A stretch of DNA of 64,000 nucleotides from Bordetella sp. LUAb4 (GCF_021325795.1 NZ_JAHPZX010000001.1:682001-746000); one strand, 5' to 3'; shown: positions 16,734-25,991, numbered from the stretch's first letter. The notes: a model not told the origin generated them from the sequence alone. Numbers and translations are program-made.

Positions 16734-17758
16734 TTGGTGCTTGGTTTCTCAGTGAAGACTCTACCGCGCTGCTCACGCACGACATAGAGCGGACGTCCCT
16801 TCACTTCATCGAATATGCGGCCGACATACTCGCCGACCACACCCAGCGACAACATATTGATCCCGGCAAAGAACATCAGGGCGGCCACGATGGTCGTCCA
16901 ACCGGACAAAGGATTCCCATACAACAGGAAGTCCACCACCAGATAGCAGCCGTAGACGAACGAGAGCAGCGCGAACGACATGCCTATCATACTGACTACG
17001 CGCAGCGGCCAGGTGGTGAACGCGGTCAGGCCGGCAAACGCCAGCTTGAACAGTTGCCGTCCGTTGAAATTGCTGGCGCCATGCGCGCGCTCGGCGGGGG
17101 TGTAGGGCAGCGCCTCGGTCTTGAAGCCCACCCACGCGTACAGGCCCTTCATGAAACGGGTGCGCTCGGGCAGCGCATTGAGCACCTGCACCACGCGGCG
17201 ATCCATCAGGCGGAAGTCGCCCGCATGCGCCGGCACCTGCACTCGGTGGCCACTACTGAGCAGCCGATAGAAGGCCTGCGCGCCCAGGCGCTTGGCCCAG
17301 TGCTCGTCGTCGCGGTTCTGGCGCACCGCATAGACCATGTCGGCACCGGCACGCCAACGCTCCAGCATTTCCGGGATCAGGGACGGCGGGTGCTGCATGT
17401 CCGCATCCAGGCAGATCACCACGTCGCCGGAAGTTGCCTCCAGGCCGGCGCTGAGCGCGGCTTCCTTGCCGAAATTGCGCGACAGCTGCACGTAGCGGAT
17501 GCCTTCGACGGCGGTCCACTCACGCATCATTTCCGGCGTGCCGTCGGTGCTGCCGTCATCGGTGACCACGACTTCCCAGGACGTGCAGAGACGACTGAGC
17601 ATCGTGATGAGCGCAGGCAGCAATACGCGCAGGTTGGCGCTTTCGTTCAGGCAGGGAACGACACACGAGATGCGTATGTCGTCGAGATTTTCAGACCGTG
17701 GCGTTACGCCCGGCAACATGCTGGGAAGTAAGGCACCGGTACGGGATTCGATATGCAT
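16730..17758 (-). CDS. lgmA: GT2 family polyprenyl-phosphate glycosyltransferase (ArnC-like)
   Basis: A 342-residue GT-A fold enzyme on the cytoplasmic membrane face. It has the nucleotide-binding motif VVTDDGSTDGT, the DXD-type metal site CLDADMQHPP and two C-terminal membrane segments (about residues 250-310), as in DPM1/ArnC/GtrB proteins. LgmA is described as loading an N-acetylhexosamine onto undecaprenyl phosphate for the lgm pathway. First gene of the lgmA-lgmB pair. Starting at 17758 leaves 25-30 residues before the catalytic domain; Met14 is an alternative start. Confidence 0.82.
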   Translation of the reverse strand: MHIESRTGALLPSMLPGVTPRSENLDDIRISCVVPCLNESANLRVLLPALITMLSRLCTSWEVVVTDDGSTDGTPEMMREWTAVEGIRYVQLSRNFGKEAALSAGLEATSGDVVICLDADMQHPPSLIPEMLERWRAGADMVYAVRQNRDDEHWAKRLGAQAFYRLLSSGHRVQVPAHAGDFRLMDRRVVQVLNALPERTRFMKGLYAWVGFKTEALPYTPAERAHGASNFNGRQLFKLAFAGLTAFTTWPLRVVSMIGMSFALLSFVYGCYLVVDFLLYGNPLSGWTTIVAALMFFAGINMLSLGVVGEYVGRIFDEVKGRPLYVVREQRGRVFTEKPSTK

Positions 17759-18063
17759 GGTTCACCGCAGGGTAAATGACTGCAGGTGGGCAGTATCCGT
17801 GCGACCCCGTTGAATTTTCATCAAACCCCGGCTCCCACGCGCTTTCTACAGGATTCGAACGGCAAGCCTTAAAGTGCAACACATCGTTTCACGATAGTAC
17901 TTCCCGCGCGTTATCCAGGGGAACATCCTTTCAGCATGCCTTCAATTGCGTAAAAACGCCTCTCGCCCGACGTGGCCGACAGGCGGAGGGAATTGGCGTC
18001 GGATGCCACGTACAGCCGTTGGCCATTTTTCCTGCAACGTTCATGAGACCGCGCAGGAACCGG
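17759..18063. other. Intergenic region between lgmA and the GT9 gene
   Basis: About 305 bases between divergent genes, which must include the promoters of lgmAB (minus) and the GT9/ligase pair (plus). In Bordetella lgm expression depends on BvgAS; no BvgA-like heptamer repeats were obvious by eye. No coding potential is convincing here, although one frame stays open toward the GT9 gene. Confidence 0.4.
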
Positions 18064-19122
18064 ATGGCTTTTCTCAGGCTTATCTATCGATCCGGCACTA
18101 TGGAAATCACGTCCGATGCGGCGCCCTATGACGCCCAAACCTCTTTGACCCATCTGAAGCAGGCACGGCGTATCGCCATGCTCATGGCGCCTCGCCTGGG
18201 CGACAGCCTGTTGATGATGAACATGGCATACAACCTGACGACGCACGGCCGCGAGGTGACGGTGTTCGGCGACTACGTCCATGCGCTGCGGGATTGGTTC
18301 CCCGGCATGGATGTGCGGCCCTCGCTGCCCGAAGACAAGGCCGGCGCGGTATTGTCCGGCGACAGCAGCGCGGGTTTCGACTGCGCCGTACAGATGCACA
18401 AAGGGTGGCCCTACTCCCTGCATCCTCACGCACCTGCCTACTGTTACTACGATGGCCACGTCGTCATCACGGGCAAGGATTTCATCAAGCTGGAGCAGAT
18501 CCGCGACTTCTGCCGGGACGAAATCGGGCTCGCCTGCCCCGGCCTGGACAATGGCTTGAGGGTGCCGCCGAAGCTGCAGAAGCGCAAGCACATGCGCCGG
18601 GTGGCGATCCATCCCACGTCATCCAGCGAGCAGCGCTGCTGGGCGCCACGCCACTTCGTCGAACTGGGCCTGCGCCTGCAGCGCGACGGCTATGACCCCT
18701 ATTTCATTCTGGCGCCCAACGAGCGGGACGATTGGAACTGCCTGGCGGAAAGCGGCCTGGCGCTGCTGCAGGCGGCGCGGCTGGCCGACGTCGCCGCCTT
18801 CATCCACGAATCCGGCTGGTTCATCGGCAACGAATCCGGTATCGGCCACCTGGCGTCCAACGTCGGCGTGCCCACCCTCACCGTGACGGGCCGCCCCACC
18901 CGCACGCGCGCCTGGCAGCCGGCCTGGGCCAGATCACGCATTGTCTATCCCGGGTATATCATCGGCGGGCGCTGGCGCGACCAGTACTGGCGCGAGTGGC
19001 TGTTCCCGGGTCATGTGCTATACGCTTTCAAGCGCCTGATGCGGGACTGCGCTGGCGACGCCAAATCCCTGGGAGCCGCCGATAATCCGCCTGTCCCGGC
19101 CCCCCCATCGCGGCCGTCCTGA
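18064..19122 (+). CDS. Glycosyltransferase family 9 (heptosyltransferase-like)
   Basis: About 352 residues, resembling ADP-heptose:LPS heptosyltransferases. The N-terminal domain has RIAMLMAPRLGDSLLMMNMAYNL (the family RxGDxL loop). The C-terminal domain has IHPTSSSEQRCWAPRHFVEL and the donor-binding stretch FIGNESGIGHLASNVGVPTL. Likely an inner-core LPS or related transferase. ATG 18064 is preferred because AGGA lies just upstream; ATG 18043 and ATG 18100 are alternatives. It is followed after 4 bases by the O-antigen-ligase-like gene, so the two are one operon. Confidence 0.85.
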   Translation: MAFLRLIYRSGTMEITSDAAPYDAQTSLTHLKQARRIAMLMAPRLGDSLLMMNMAYNLTTHGREVTVFGDYVHALRDWFPGMDVRPSLPEDKAGAVLSGDSSAGFDCAVQMHKGWPYSLHPHAPAYCYYDGHVVITGKDFIKLEQIRDFCRDEIGLACPGLDNGLRVPPKLQKRKHMRRVAIHPTSSSEQRCWAPRHFVELGLRLQRDGYDPYFILAPNERDDWNCLAESGLALLQAARLADVAAFIHESGWFIGNESGIGHLASNVGVPTLTVTGRPTRTRAWQPAWARSRIVYPGYIIGGRWRDQYWREWLFPGHVLYAFKRLMRDCAGDAKSLGAADNPPVPAPPSRPS

Positions 19123-19126
19123 ACGA

Positions 19127-20386
19127 ATGAAAATGCCGACCCGACATTATTTGATCTGTGCCACCGTCCTCGCCCTGCTGGTTTGCGCGGCGGCCTTGGT
19201 CAGCGCCGCCGCTGGCCCCGTGCTGCTTTACCTCACCGCGCTGCTGGCCCTGATCGCCATGGTCGTCAATGTTCGGACCGGCAAGGAATCCTTGCAGGTT
19301 GGCACGCCCGTGGTGGTGGCCTTGTGCGCCCCCTTGGCCGTGATGCTGGTGAGCAGCGTGATGCATGGACAGTGGAGTTCGTCGGAGTTCGAGAAGCTGT
19401 TGCGCTTTGCCTTGGCCGCGCCGGCCGCATGGCTGCTGCTGCGCGCCGACCGGCGTTGGCTGCGCTACGTCCAATGGGCTTTCCTGTTCAGCGCCTATGC
19501 CGGCTCACTTATGTTGATCGTCATTGTGTCGACCAACGAACTGGGCCGGATGGCGGTATCGGAGTACGGTGGCCGCTATAACGCCGTTGCGTTCGCCGAT
19601 CTCACCCTGTTCTTCGGTTTCGCGGCGACCCTGACCATGCCATGGACCAACTCGCCCTGGCCACGGGTGGAGAACGCCTTGAAGGCCGCTGCCACGCCGA
19701 TTGCCGTCTACGCGGTATGGCTGTCGCAAACCCGCAGCAGCTGGGTGCTGGTGGGGGTATTGGCCCTGGTCATCTTCCTGGGCAACAGCCACTGGAGCCG
19801 GCGCGCCAAGGCGGGCTTCGCGGCGGCGGCGCTGGCCATCGTGGTGTCCGGCACGGCCATTTCCTGGTATTCGGCGGACAGCCGCATGAGCGCCGCGTGG
19901 ACGGACGTGCAGCGCTATGAGCAGCAGGATCGCGACACCTCGGTGGGCATCCGCCTGCAGCTGTGGCAAGCGTCCTGGCTGATGTTCAAGCAGAGTCCCC
20001 TGCTGGGGGTATATCCCAGCAACTTCCGCGACGAGCTGGTCAAGCTGGAACAGCAAGGCATCGTCACGCCCACCGTCGTCGAAGGCTACGGCGAACCGCA
20101 CAATGACTTTCTCAACGCCCTGGCGGGCTACGGCCTGCTCGGATTTCTCACCATCTGCGCGCTGTACTTCATGCCCGCCTGGATATTCCTGCGGCGGCTG
20201 CGCCACCCGGATGAGTCGATCCGCACGGCAGCGCGCATCGGCCTGCTCTTCACCTTGGGCTATGCCTGTTTCAGCCTGACGGAAATGATGTTCCGCAATA
20301 TGCGCAGCGTGCCGATCTACGGCGTCACGCTGGTCATTCTTTACGCCCTGGCCTCCCCCCGGCCATCGGCTCGCAAAGCGGACTGA
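19127..20386 (+). CDS. O-antigen ligase family protein (WaaL/Wzy_C)
   Basis: A 419-residue polytopic inner-membrane protein with 10-12 predicted helices. The large periplasmic loop carries the ligase hallmarks: a GIRLQLWQASWLMFKQSPLLGVYPSNF stretch (family R-x3-W...P-x2-G pattern) and EPHNDFLNALAGYGLLGF with the essential His. These proteins join O-antigen or other glycans to lipid A-core. Located with a GT9 enzyme and the lgm genes, it completes an envelope glycan block. A GC hairpin at 20399-20417 follows the stop. Confidence 0.87.
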   Translation: MKMPTRHYLICATVLALLVCAAALVSAAAGPVLLYLTALLALIAMVVNVRTGKESLQVGTPVVVALCAPLAVMLVSSVMHGQWSSSEFEKLLRFALAAPAAWLLLRADRRWLRYVQWAFLFSAYAGSLMLIVIVSTNELGRMAVSEYGGRYNAVAFADLTLFFGFAATLTMPWTNSPWPRVENALKAAATPIAVYAVWLSQTRSSWVLVGVLALVIFLGNSHWSRRAKAGFAAAALAIVVSGTAISWYSADSRMSAAWTDVQRYEQQDRDTSVGIRLQLWQASWLMFKQSPLLGVYPSNFRDELVKLEQQGIVTPTVVEGYGEPHNDFLNALAGYGLLGFLTICALYFMPAWIFLRRLRHPDESIRTAARIGLLFTLGYACFSLTEMMFRNMRSVPIYGVTLVILYALASPRPSARKAD

Positions 20387-20398
20387 CGCCCATTCCGG

Positions 20399-20417
20399 GC
20401 GGCGCAGCACGCGCCGC
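20399..20417 (+). terminator. Possible terminator hairpin after the ligase gene
   Basis: Seven-base arms (GCGGCGC / GCGCCGC) with a 5-base loop 13 bases past the stop. No T run follows directly, so termination here would be weak or Rho-assisted. Confidence 0.35.
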
Positions 20418-20491
20418 TCGAGGCGCATCGGCCTAAAGGTTTTCCCCTACTTTTCACGTATTGCCAAATCGCGGACGAATACGTAGGATCC

Positions 20492-20518
20492 GTAAACCGA
20501 TTTAGTAAACCGATTTAC
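20492..20518. promoter_or_regulatory. Tandem LacI-type operators upstream of the TRAP operon
   Basis: The 13-base unit GTAAACCGATTTA occurs twice head to tail (20492-20504 and 20505-20517). Each unit with its next base is a near-palindrome, GTAAA-CCGA-TTTAC (the first copy ends in G), the shape of LacI/GalR-family operators. It lies about 100 bases before the TRAP binding-protein gene, and the operon encodes a LacI-family regulator as its third gene, so feedback repression is the simple reading. Confidence 0.75.
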
Positions 20519-20615
20519 AAGCTTTTCACCAAAGCCTGGCCTCGGCGCTGAATCGCGTGAAACCGGCCCATCGAGGACCGGAAAAAGATAACGACAACAT
20601 TCAGGAGACAAAGCC

Positions 20616-21656
20616 ATGAGGCTGACCCCGCCCCCGGCGCGCCCGTCGCGTCGCGCTTTCTTGCAGACCGCCGCCGCCGGTGCGGCCGCCCTTGCGGCAC
20701 CCAACATCATGGCGGCACCCGCCGCCGTGGCATTGCGCTGCTCGTCCTCGCAGCCCGCCGACCAGAGCGCCGCGCAATTCATCTGGTACGACCGCTTCGC
20801 CGCCAATCTGAAACAGGCGGTCGGCGATCGCATCCGTGTGGATTTCTTCCCCAACGGCCAGTTGGGCAAGGAAGCCGACGTGGTGCAGCAGGTGCGCCTG
20901 GGTTCGGTCGACATGATGATCACCGGCAGCTCCATCTGGGCCACCGCCCTGCCGGAACTGGCCCTGCTGGACATGGGTTTCCTGTTCGACAGCTGGGACC
21001 ACGTCAACAAGTCCGTCGATGCGGGTGTCGGCGCGCAGTTCGACAAGCTGCTGCAGGAGCGTACCGGTTGCACGTTCCTGGGTTGGGGCAACCATTTCAA
21101 CGCCCGCAGCGTGTACACCAAGAAGCCGGTGCTGCGCGAGGCCGACTTGAAGAACGTCAAGCTGCGCGTTCTGCCTACGCCCATCTTCGTCGAGACATTC
21201 AAGCTGATGGGCGCCATCCCCACGCCCATTCCGGTCAACGAGCTGTACACGGCGGTGCAGACCGGCGTGGTCGACGGCTTCGAGCATGATGCCGCTACGG
21301 TGCTGTCGAGCAAGTTCAACGAGGTGGTCAGCAACTGCTGGCTGACCAACCACCTGTTCAGCCCCTCCATCACCGCCATCGGCAAGCGCGGCCTGGCCAA
21401 GGTGCCCAAGGATCTGCTGCCGGCCTTCCATCAGGCCGCCAAGGACGCCGACAACTTCCAGCGCCAGGCTGCCGGCAACAAAGGCAAGGACGCATTGGCG
21501 GCACTGGAGAAAGCCGGCATCGCCTTCCACCCCATGGATCCCGCCGAGCGTCAAAGCATCCGCCACACCATGGAAACCAAGCTGTGGCCCACGGTGACCG
21601 CGCAGTATCCGGTGACCAAGCCCATGCTGGACATCATCAACGCCCAGCGCGGTTAA
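20616..21656 (+). CDS. TRAP transporter substrate-binding protein (DctP family)
   Basis: A 346-residue periplasmic binding protein. The N-terminus has a twin-arginine-like signal (SRRAFLQTAAAGAAALAAP), cleaved near residue 34. The mature domain shows FFPNGQLGKEADVVQQVRLGSVDMM and the carboxylate-binding region NVKLRVLPTPIFVETFKLMGAIPTPIP, where the Arg typically grips an organic acid. An AGGAG site lies 8 bases before the ATG. First gene of an operon with TRAP permease, LacI regulator, dehydrogenase and amidohydrolase; the ligand is probably a hydroxy or sugar acid. Confidence 0.93.
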   Translation: MRLTPPPARPSRRAFLQTAAAGAAALAAPNIMAAPAAVALRCSSSQPADQSAAQFIWYDRFAANLKQAVGDRIRVDFFPNGQLGKEADVVQQVRLGSVDMMITGSSIWATALPELALLDMGFLFDSWDHVNKSVDAGVGAQFDKLLQERTGCTFLGWGNHFNARSVYTKKPVLREADLKNVKLRVLPTPIFVETFKLMGAIPTPIPVNELYTAVQTGVVDGFEHDAATVLSSKFNEVVSNCWLTNHLFSPSITAIGKRGLAKVPKDLLPAFHQAAKDADNFQRQAAGNKGKDALAALEKAGIAFHPMDPAERQSIRHTMETKLWPTVTAQYPVTKPMLDIINAQRG

Positions 21657-21776
21657 GCGAACGCGCGCCCACGCCGCGACGCTGCCAGGGCCTGCTGCCT
21701 TGGCCGGTGTCGCGGCGATCAAAAAAATACGCCTGCAGGGCGGCGCGGGAAAAAGAAAGTGCAAGGAGACGGAAAC

Positions 21777-23747
21777 ATGAGTTCACGGGTTCTGGAAAGC
21801 ACGGCCGGGGGTCAAGCCCCCATGGCGGCAGCCGCGACCGAAGGTCTGGCGCACGGATCATCCCCTGCCGCGGACCTCGCATCCGCGCCGACGGGACATG
21901 GCGCGGCCATGCCCGCGGCGTATCCCTTGCTGGGACGCCTGTGCACGGTGATCGAGTACTTCTGCGCCGCGGTGCTCGCCGCCGACGTCGCCGTGGTGTT
22001 CGTGTCCGTCATCCTGCGCTACTTCCTGCACAGCCCGGTGGACTGGGCCGAGGAAATCGCCCGCAGCCTGATGGCAACGCTGGTGTTCCTGGGTGGCGCC
22101 ACCGTGCTCACGCGCCGCCAGCACGTCGGCATCGAAGTGTTCCGTGGCTTGCTGCCACGATCCTGGCGCGAGCCGGCGATCCAGCTGGGCGGCTGGACGG
22201 TGGCAGGTGTCTCGGCGGCCTTGCTCTATTCGTCCGCGCTGCTGCTGGAAGACTCGGTCAACGTGACCACGCCCATCGGCACGCCGCAATGGCTCAACGT
22301 CTTGCCGGTCTGCGTCGGCGCGCTGTTCATGACCATTGCCGGCATCGCCAACGCTGTCAGCGGCGCCACGCGCACCACCTGGACCACCCTGGCCGGCGCC
22401 GTCGCACTGTGCCTGGCCGTGTCGGGCTGGAATGCGTTCGGGCCGGAAGCCCTGGCCATACAGCCCTGGCTGCTGCTGACCGTGGCTTTCGTCGCCAGCC
22501 TGGTGATGGGTATTCCCATCGCCTTCGTGCTGGCGTTGTCCTCGCTGGTGTACTTCCTGGCCGAGCCCAGCCTGCCGATGATCATCTATTCGCAGCAGGT
22601 GATGGCCGGCATGGACCACTTCGTGCTGCTGGCCATTCCCTTCTTCGTGCTGGCCGGCTTGATCATGGAAGCCAACGGCATGTCGTCGCGCCTGATCGAA
22701 CTGCTGGTACGCATGTTCGGCCGCGTGCGCGGTTCCATGAACCTGATCTCCATTCTTGCCACCGCGTTCTTCTCCGGCGTGTCCGGCTCCAAGCTGGCCG
22801 ACATCGCCGCGGTTGGCGGCATCGTGGTGCCGGCCGTGCGCCGCACCAAGCAGGATCCCAACGAGACGGCCGCCGTGCTGGCCGCATCGGCGGTGATGGC
22901 CGAGACCATCCCGCCCTGCGTCAACCTGATCATCATGGGCTTCGTCGCCAACATTTCCATCGGCGGCCTGTTCCTGGCCGGCCTGGTACCCGCGGCGGTA
23001 CTGGCCGCCGGACTGTGCGCGCTGGCCATCATCTTCGGCCGCAAGATCGATCCGCACCAGGCCTTTCCGCAGCGCATGGCCTTGCCCAAGCTGCTGGGCG
23101 GCGCGCTGATCGCCCTGATCATGGTGGGCATGATAGGCAAGGGCGTGACGTCGGGCATCGCCACTTCCACGGAAGTTTCCGCCTTCGCCGTGGTGTATGC
23201 GCTGCTGGCCGGCGGCATCGCCTTCCGTGAACTGACCCCGCGGTCCATCGTCCGCCTGTTCGTGAAGTCGGCGTCCATGGCCGGCGGCATCCTGTTCATC
23301 ATCGCCGCGGCGTCCAGCGTGGCCTTCGCCCTGACGGTGCAGCAACTGCCGATGTTCCTTTCCGACACCATGACCACGTTGGCCCATGAATACGGCAGCG
23401 TGGCGTTCGTACTGGTGTCCGCCGCCTTGATGGTGGTTTTCGGCGCCATCCTGGAAGGCGCGCCGGCCTTGATCATCTTCGGACCGTTGCTGACGCCGAT
23501 CGCGCAGCAGGTCGGTGTCAATCCCCTGCACTTCGGCACCGTCGTGGTGATTGCCATGGGCCTGGGCCTGTTCGCGCCGCCCTTCGGGCTGGGACTGTTC
23601 GCCACGTGCGCCATGACCGGCACGCGCGTCGAACAAGTTGCCCGGCCCATGATCAAATACCTGGTGCTGCTGGCGATCATGCTGGTGGTATTGATCTTCG
23701 TTCCCGCTATATCGCTGTGGCTGCCGCGCATGTTCAACATGGCTTGA
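21777..23747 (+). CDS. Fused TRAP transporter permease (DctQ-DctM)
   Basis: A 656-residue membrane protein joining the small four-helix DctQ subunit (about residues 45-190) to the large DctM subunit (from about 225). DctM features include AIPFFVLAGLIMEANGMSSRLIEL, AVGGIVVPAVRR and EGAPALIIFGPLLTPIAQQ. Translation from ATG 21777 follows AAGGAGA; an ATG 18 bases upstream is less likely. Na+- or H+-coupled uptake of the ligand held by the DctP partner is expected. Confidence 0.92.
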   Translation: MSSRVLESTAGGQAPMAAAATEGLAHGSSPAADLASAPTGHGAAMPAAYPLLGRLCTVIEYFCAAVLAADVAVVFVSVILRYFLHSPVDWAEEIARSLMATLVFLGGATVLTRRQHVGIEVFRGLLPRSWREPAIQLGGWTVAGVSAALLYSSALLLEDSVNVTTPIGTPQWLNVLPVCVGALFMTIAGIANAVSGATRTTWTTLAGAVALCLAVSGWNAFGPEALAIQPWLLLTVAFVASLVMGIPIAFVLALSSLVYFLAEPSLPMIIYSQQVMAGMDHFVLLAIPFFVLAGLIMEANGMSSRLIELLVRMFGRVRGSMNLISILATAFFSGVSGSKLADIAAVGGIVVPAVRRTKQDPNETAAVLAASAVMAETIPPCVNLIIMGFVANISIGGLFLAGLVPAAVLAAGLCALAIIFGRKIDPHQAFPQRMALPKLLGGALIALIMVGMIGKGVTSGIATSTEVSAFAVVYALLAGGIAFRELTPRSIVRLFVKSASMAGGILFIIAAASSVAFALTVQQLPMFLSDTMTTLAHEYGSVAFVLVSAALMVVFGAILEGAPALIIFGPLLTPIAQQVGVNPLHFGTVVVIAMGLGLFAPPFGLGLFATCAMTGTRVEQVARPMIKYLVLLAIMLVVLIFVPAISLWLPRMFNMA

Positions 23748-23815
23748 TGGCCCTTGAAGCAGCAGCGCCATCCTCCCTTGAACCGACCCGAGAATCGCGG
23801 AAACCCCAAGACACT

Positions 23816-24901
23816 ATGACGACTATCCAGGATGTAGCAGCGCTGGCCGGCGTTTCGGTGAGTTCGGTGTCCAACGTGCTCAATGGCCGTACCGAAAGGC
23901 TGGGACGCGAAACCTACCGGCGGGTGGAAGAAGCCATCCGCCAGCTCAACTACCGGCCCAATCTGGTGGCGCGCCAATTGAAAACCGGCAACGCGCCGCT
24001 GCTGGGGCTGCTGGTGCCCTCCACCGCCAACCCCATGTTCGGCGAACTGGCGGTGCATGTGGAAAAGGCCGCCAGCGAACAGCATGGCTACCGCGTGCTG
24101 CTCGGCAACACGCATCGCGACCAGGAGCAGGAATCGCGCATGTTCGAAGACCTGCTTTCGCAAGGCGTGCGCGGCGTCATCCTGGCATCCTCGCGCACCG
24201 ATGAAGACCACTTGAACAGCGCCATCGAACGCGGCCTGGCGGTGGTCAGCTATGACCGCGGCGGCAGTGGCGAGCCGGACTCGCGCATCGACCACGTGTC
24301 GCCCGACAACATGAAAGCGGCGCGCCTGGCGGTGGAGCATCTGGTCGAACAGGGCCACCAACGCCTGGCCCTGGTCACACCCGACGTCAAGACGATCAGC
24401 CGGACGCTCAAGCGCGCGGGCTTTCTTGAAGCGGTGCGGGCAGCGGGTCTCGGTGAACAGGCGCAGGTCATCGAAGGCGCCACCAGCCCCGACTTCGGTG
24501 ACTCGCATCTGGCTGATGTCGGCTATCACCTGGCCGAACGTATCGCCGGCATGTCACCGCGGCCAACCGCCATCATCACCATCAACGACATGATGGCGCT
24601 GGGCCTGATGGCAGGCCTGCAGGCGGCGGGCCTGTCGGTCCCCAAGGACATCTCTGTCATCGGCATGGACAACCTGGTCATGTGCGCCTATGTCAATCCA
24701 CCGCTGACCTCGGTCGACATGCCCAGCGCCGACATGGCGCGCTGCATGGTCGACATGCTGATGCAGCGCCTGGCGCAGCCGGATGCCCCGGCGCGCGAGG
24801 TGCTGTTCCAACCCACGCTGGTGCGACGCGCTTCGGTCGCGCCGCCGCCAGCAGGCGCTGAAAACGCCGCCCCCCGTATCACCAGGAAGAAGAAGGCATG
24901 A
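23816..24901 (+). CDS. LacI family transcriptional regulator
   Basis: A 361-residue repressor-type regulator. It begins MTTIQDVAALAGVSVSSVSNVLNG, the canonical LacI helix-turn-helix and hinge start, which decides for ATG 23816 over ATG 23747 (inside the TRAP stop). A periplasmic-binding-like ligand domain follows (LGLLVPSTANPMFGEL to PPLTSVDMPSADMARCMVDML). The tail is Lys-rich. It is embedded in the operon it probably controls through the tandem operators at 20492-20518; the inducer is likely the transported acid. It overlaps the dehydrogenase gene by ATGA. Confidence 0.93.
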   Translation: MTTIQDVAALAGVSVSSVSNVLNGRTERLGRETYRRVEEAIRQLNYRPNLVARQLKTGNAPLLGLLVPSTANPMFGELAVHVEKAASEQHGYRVLLGNTHRDQEQESRMFEDLLSQGVRGVILASSRTDEDHLNSAIERGLAVVSYDRGGSGEPDSRIDHVSPDNMKAARLAVEHLVEQGHQRLALVTPDVKTISRTLKRAGFLEAVRAAGLGEQAQVIEGATSPDFGDSHLADVGYHLAERIAGMSPRPTAIITINDMMALGLMAGLQAAGLSVPKDISVIGMDNLVMCAYVNPPLTSVDMPSADMARCMVDMLMQRLAQPDAPAREVLFQPTLVRRASVAPPPAGAENAAPRITRKKKA

Positions 24902-25893
24902 CCACCATCTTGTTGACGCATTCGCCCTTGGCGCGCGAGAACTACTACGGCGAACCCGCCTTGCAGGCCCTGCGCGGCCTGGGCGAGGTGCGCCTGAACC
25001 CCGGCGCGGATCCGGCCGATCCGGCCGACCTCATCCGCATGGCGCAGGGCTGCCAGATCATCGTATCCAGCCGCCTGGCCGCGGCACCGGCGCAGGTCTT
25101 CGATGCCTTGCCCGATCTGGTTGCCTTCTGCCGCGTGGCGGTGGACATCCGCAACATCGACGTCGCCGCGGCCAGCCGCCAGGGGGTGCTGGTAACGCAT
25201 GCCACGCCCGGCTTTGCCGCATCGGTGGCGGAATGGATCGTCGGTGTCATGATCGATGCCTCGCGCGACATCAGCCGTTCGGCCGCGGCCTACTGGCGAG
25301 GCGAGATGCCCGCCATCAATATGGGGCGTGAACTGCGCGGAGCAACGCTGGGCATCATCGGCCATGGCCATATCGGCGGCTACCTGGCGCCGCTGGGACG
25401 CGCCCTGGGCATGCGCGTCGTGATTTCCGATCCCCAGCCGGAACAGGATCCGGGCGACCTGCCGCGTTTGGGCCTGGAGCAGCTGCTCTCGGAATCCGAC
25501 TATGTGGTGTGCCTGGCGCCGGCCAATCCCCAGACCGCCAACCTCATCGACGCGGCGGCGCTGCGCCGCATGAAACGCGATGCGTTTTTCGTCAATGCCT
25601 CGCGCGGCGAGCTGGTCGACGAGGGTGCCTTGCGCGTGGCGCTGGACGAAGGCTGGATCGCCGGCTGCGCCATGGACGTGGGGCGCGCGCAGGACCAGAT
25701 GCCCAGCGCCGCGCTGGCCGGCCATCCGCGCGTGATCGCCACACCGCACATCGGCGGCCTGACGCCCGCGGCGTCCCTGCATCAGGCCATGGATACGGTG
25801 ACTCAGGTCGGCGCCATCCTGCGTGGCGATCCGCCGCCGCATGCCGTCAATTACGACAGCGCGACGCGCCTGCAGCGCTTGCAGGCGGCTTGA
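24898..25893 (+). CDS. D-2-hydroxyacid dehydrogenase family, catalytic Glu replaced by Gln
   Basis: A 331-residue NAD(P)-dependent dehydrogenase. The Rossmann loop is GIIGHGHIG (residues about 152-160). The catalytic Arg236 (NASRGELVDEGAL) and His284 (TPHIGG) are in place. The acid that pairs with the His, normally in DVFxxEP, falls at Gln265 in DVGRAQDQMP, so the His-Glu relay is altered. Probable reaction: reduction of a 2-keto acid or oxidation of a D-2-hydroxy acid derived from the TRAP ligand. Coupled by ATGA to the LacI gene; the amidohydrolase follows about 100 bases later. Confidence 0.88.
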   Translation: MTTILLTHSPLARENYYGEPALQALRGLGEVRLNPGADPADPADLIRMAQGCQIIVSSRLAAAPAQVFDALPDLVAFCRVAVDIRNIDVAAASRQGVLVTHATPGFAASVAEWIVGVMIDASRDISRSAAAYWRGEMPAINMGRELRGATLGIIGHGHIGGYLAPLGRALGMRVVISDPQPEQDPGDLPRLGLEQLLSESDYVVCLAPANPQTANLIDAAALRRMKRDAFFVNASRGELVDEGALRVALDEGWIAGCAMDVGRAQDQMPSAALAGHPRVIATPHIGGLTPAASLHQAMDTVTQVGAILRGDPPPHAVNYDSATRLQRLQAA

Positions 25894-25991
25894 CCATGGC
25901 GCAGGCGCCGCGCGCGCCGCTCCCGTATTCAGAATAGGCCTGCTTGATGCAAGCCTTCGCGCAGGTTATTACGTTCAGCCAGGAAGCTCAC

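Noticed and set aside
21858-23771. Antisense open frame of 637 residues opposite the TRAP permease
   Set aside because: High GC gives long antisense frames. This one is a Gln/His/Gly/Arg-rich shadow of a well-supported gene with no fold-like pattern.
22586-24529. Antisense open frame of 647 residues across the TRAP permease and LacI genes
   Set aside because: It spans two real genes on the other strand and has a composition typical of shadow translation.
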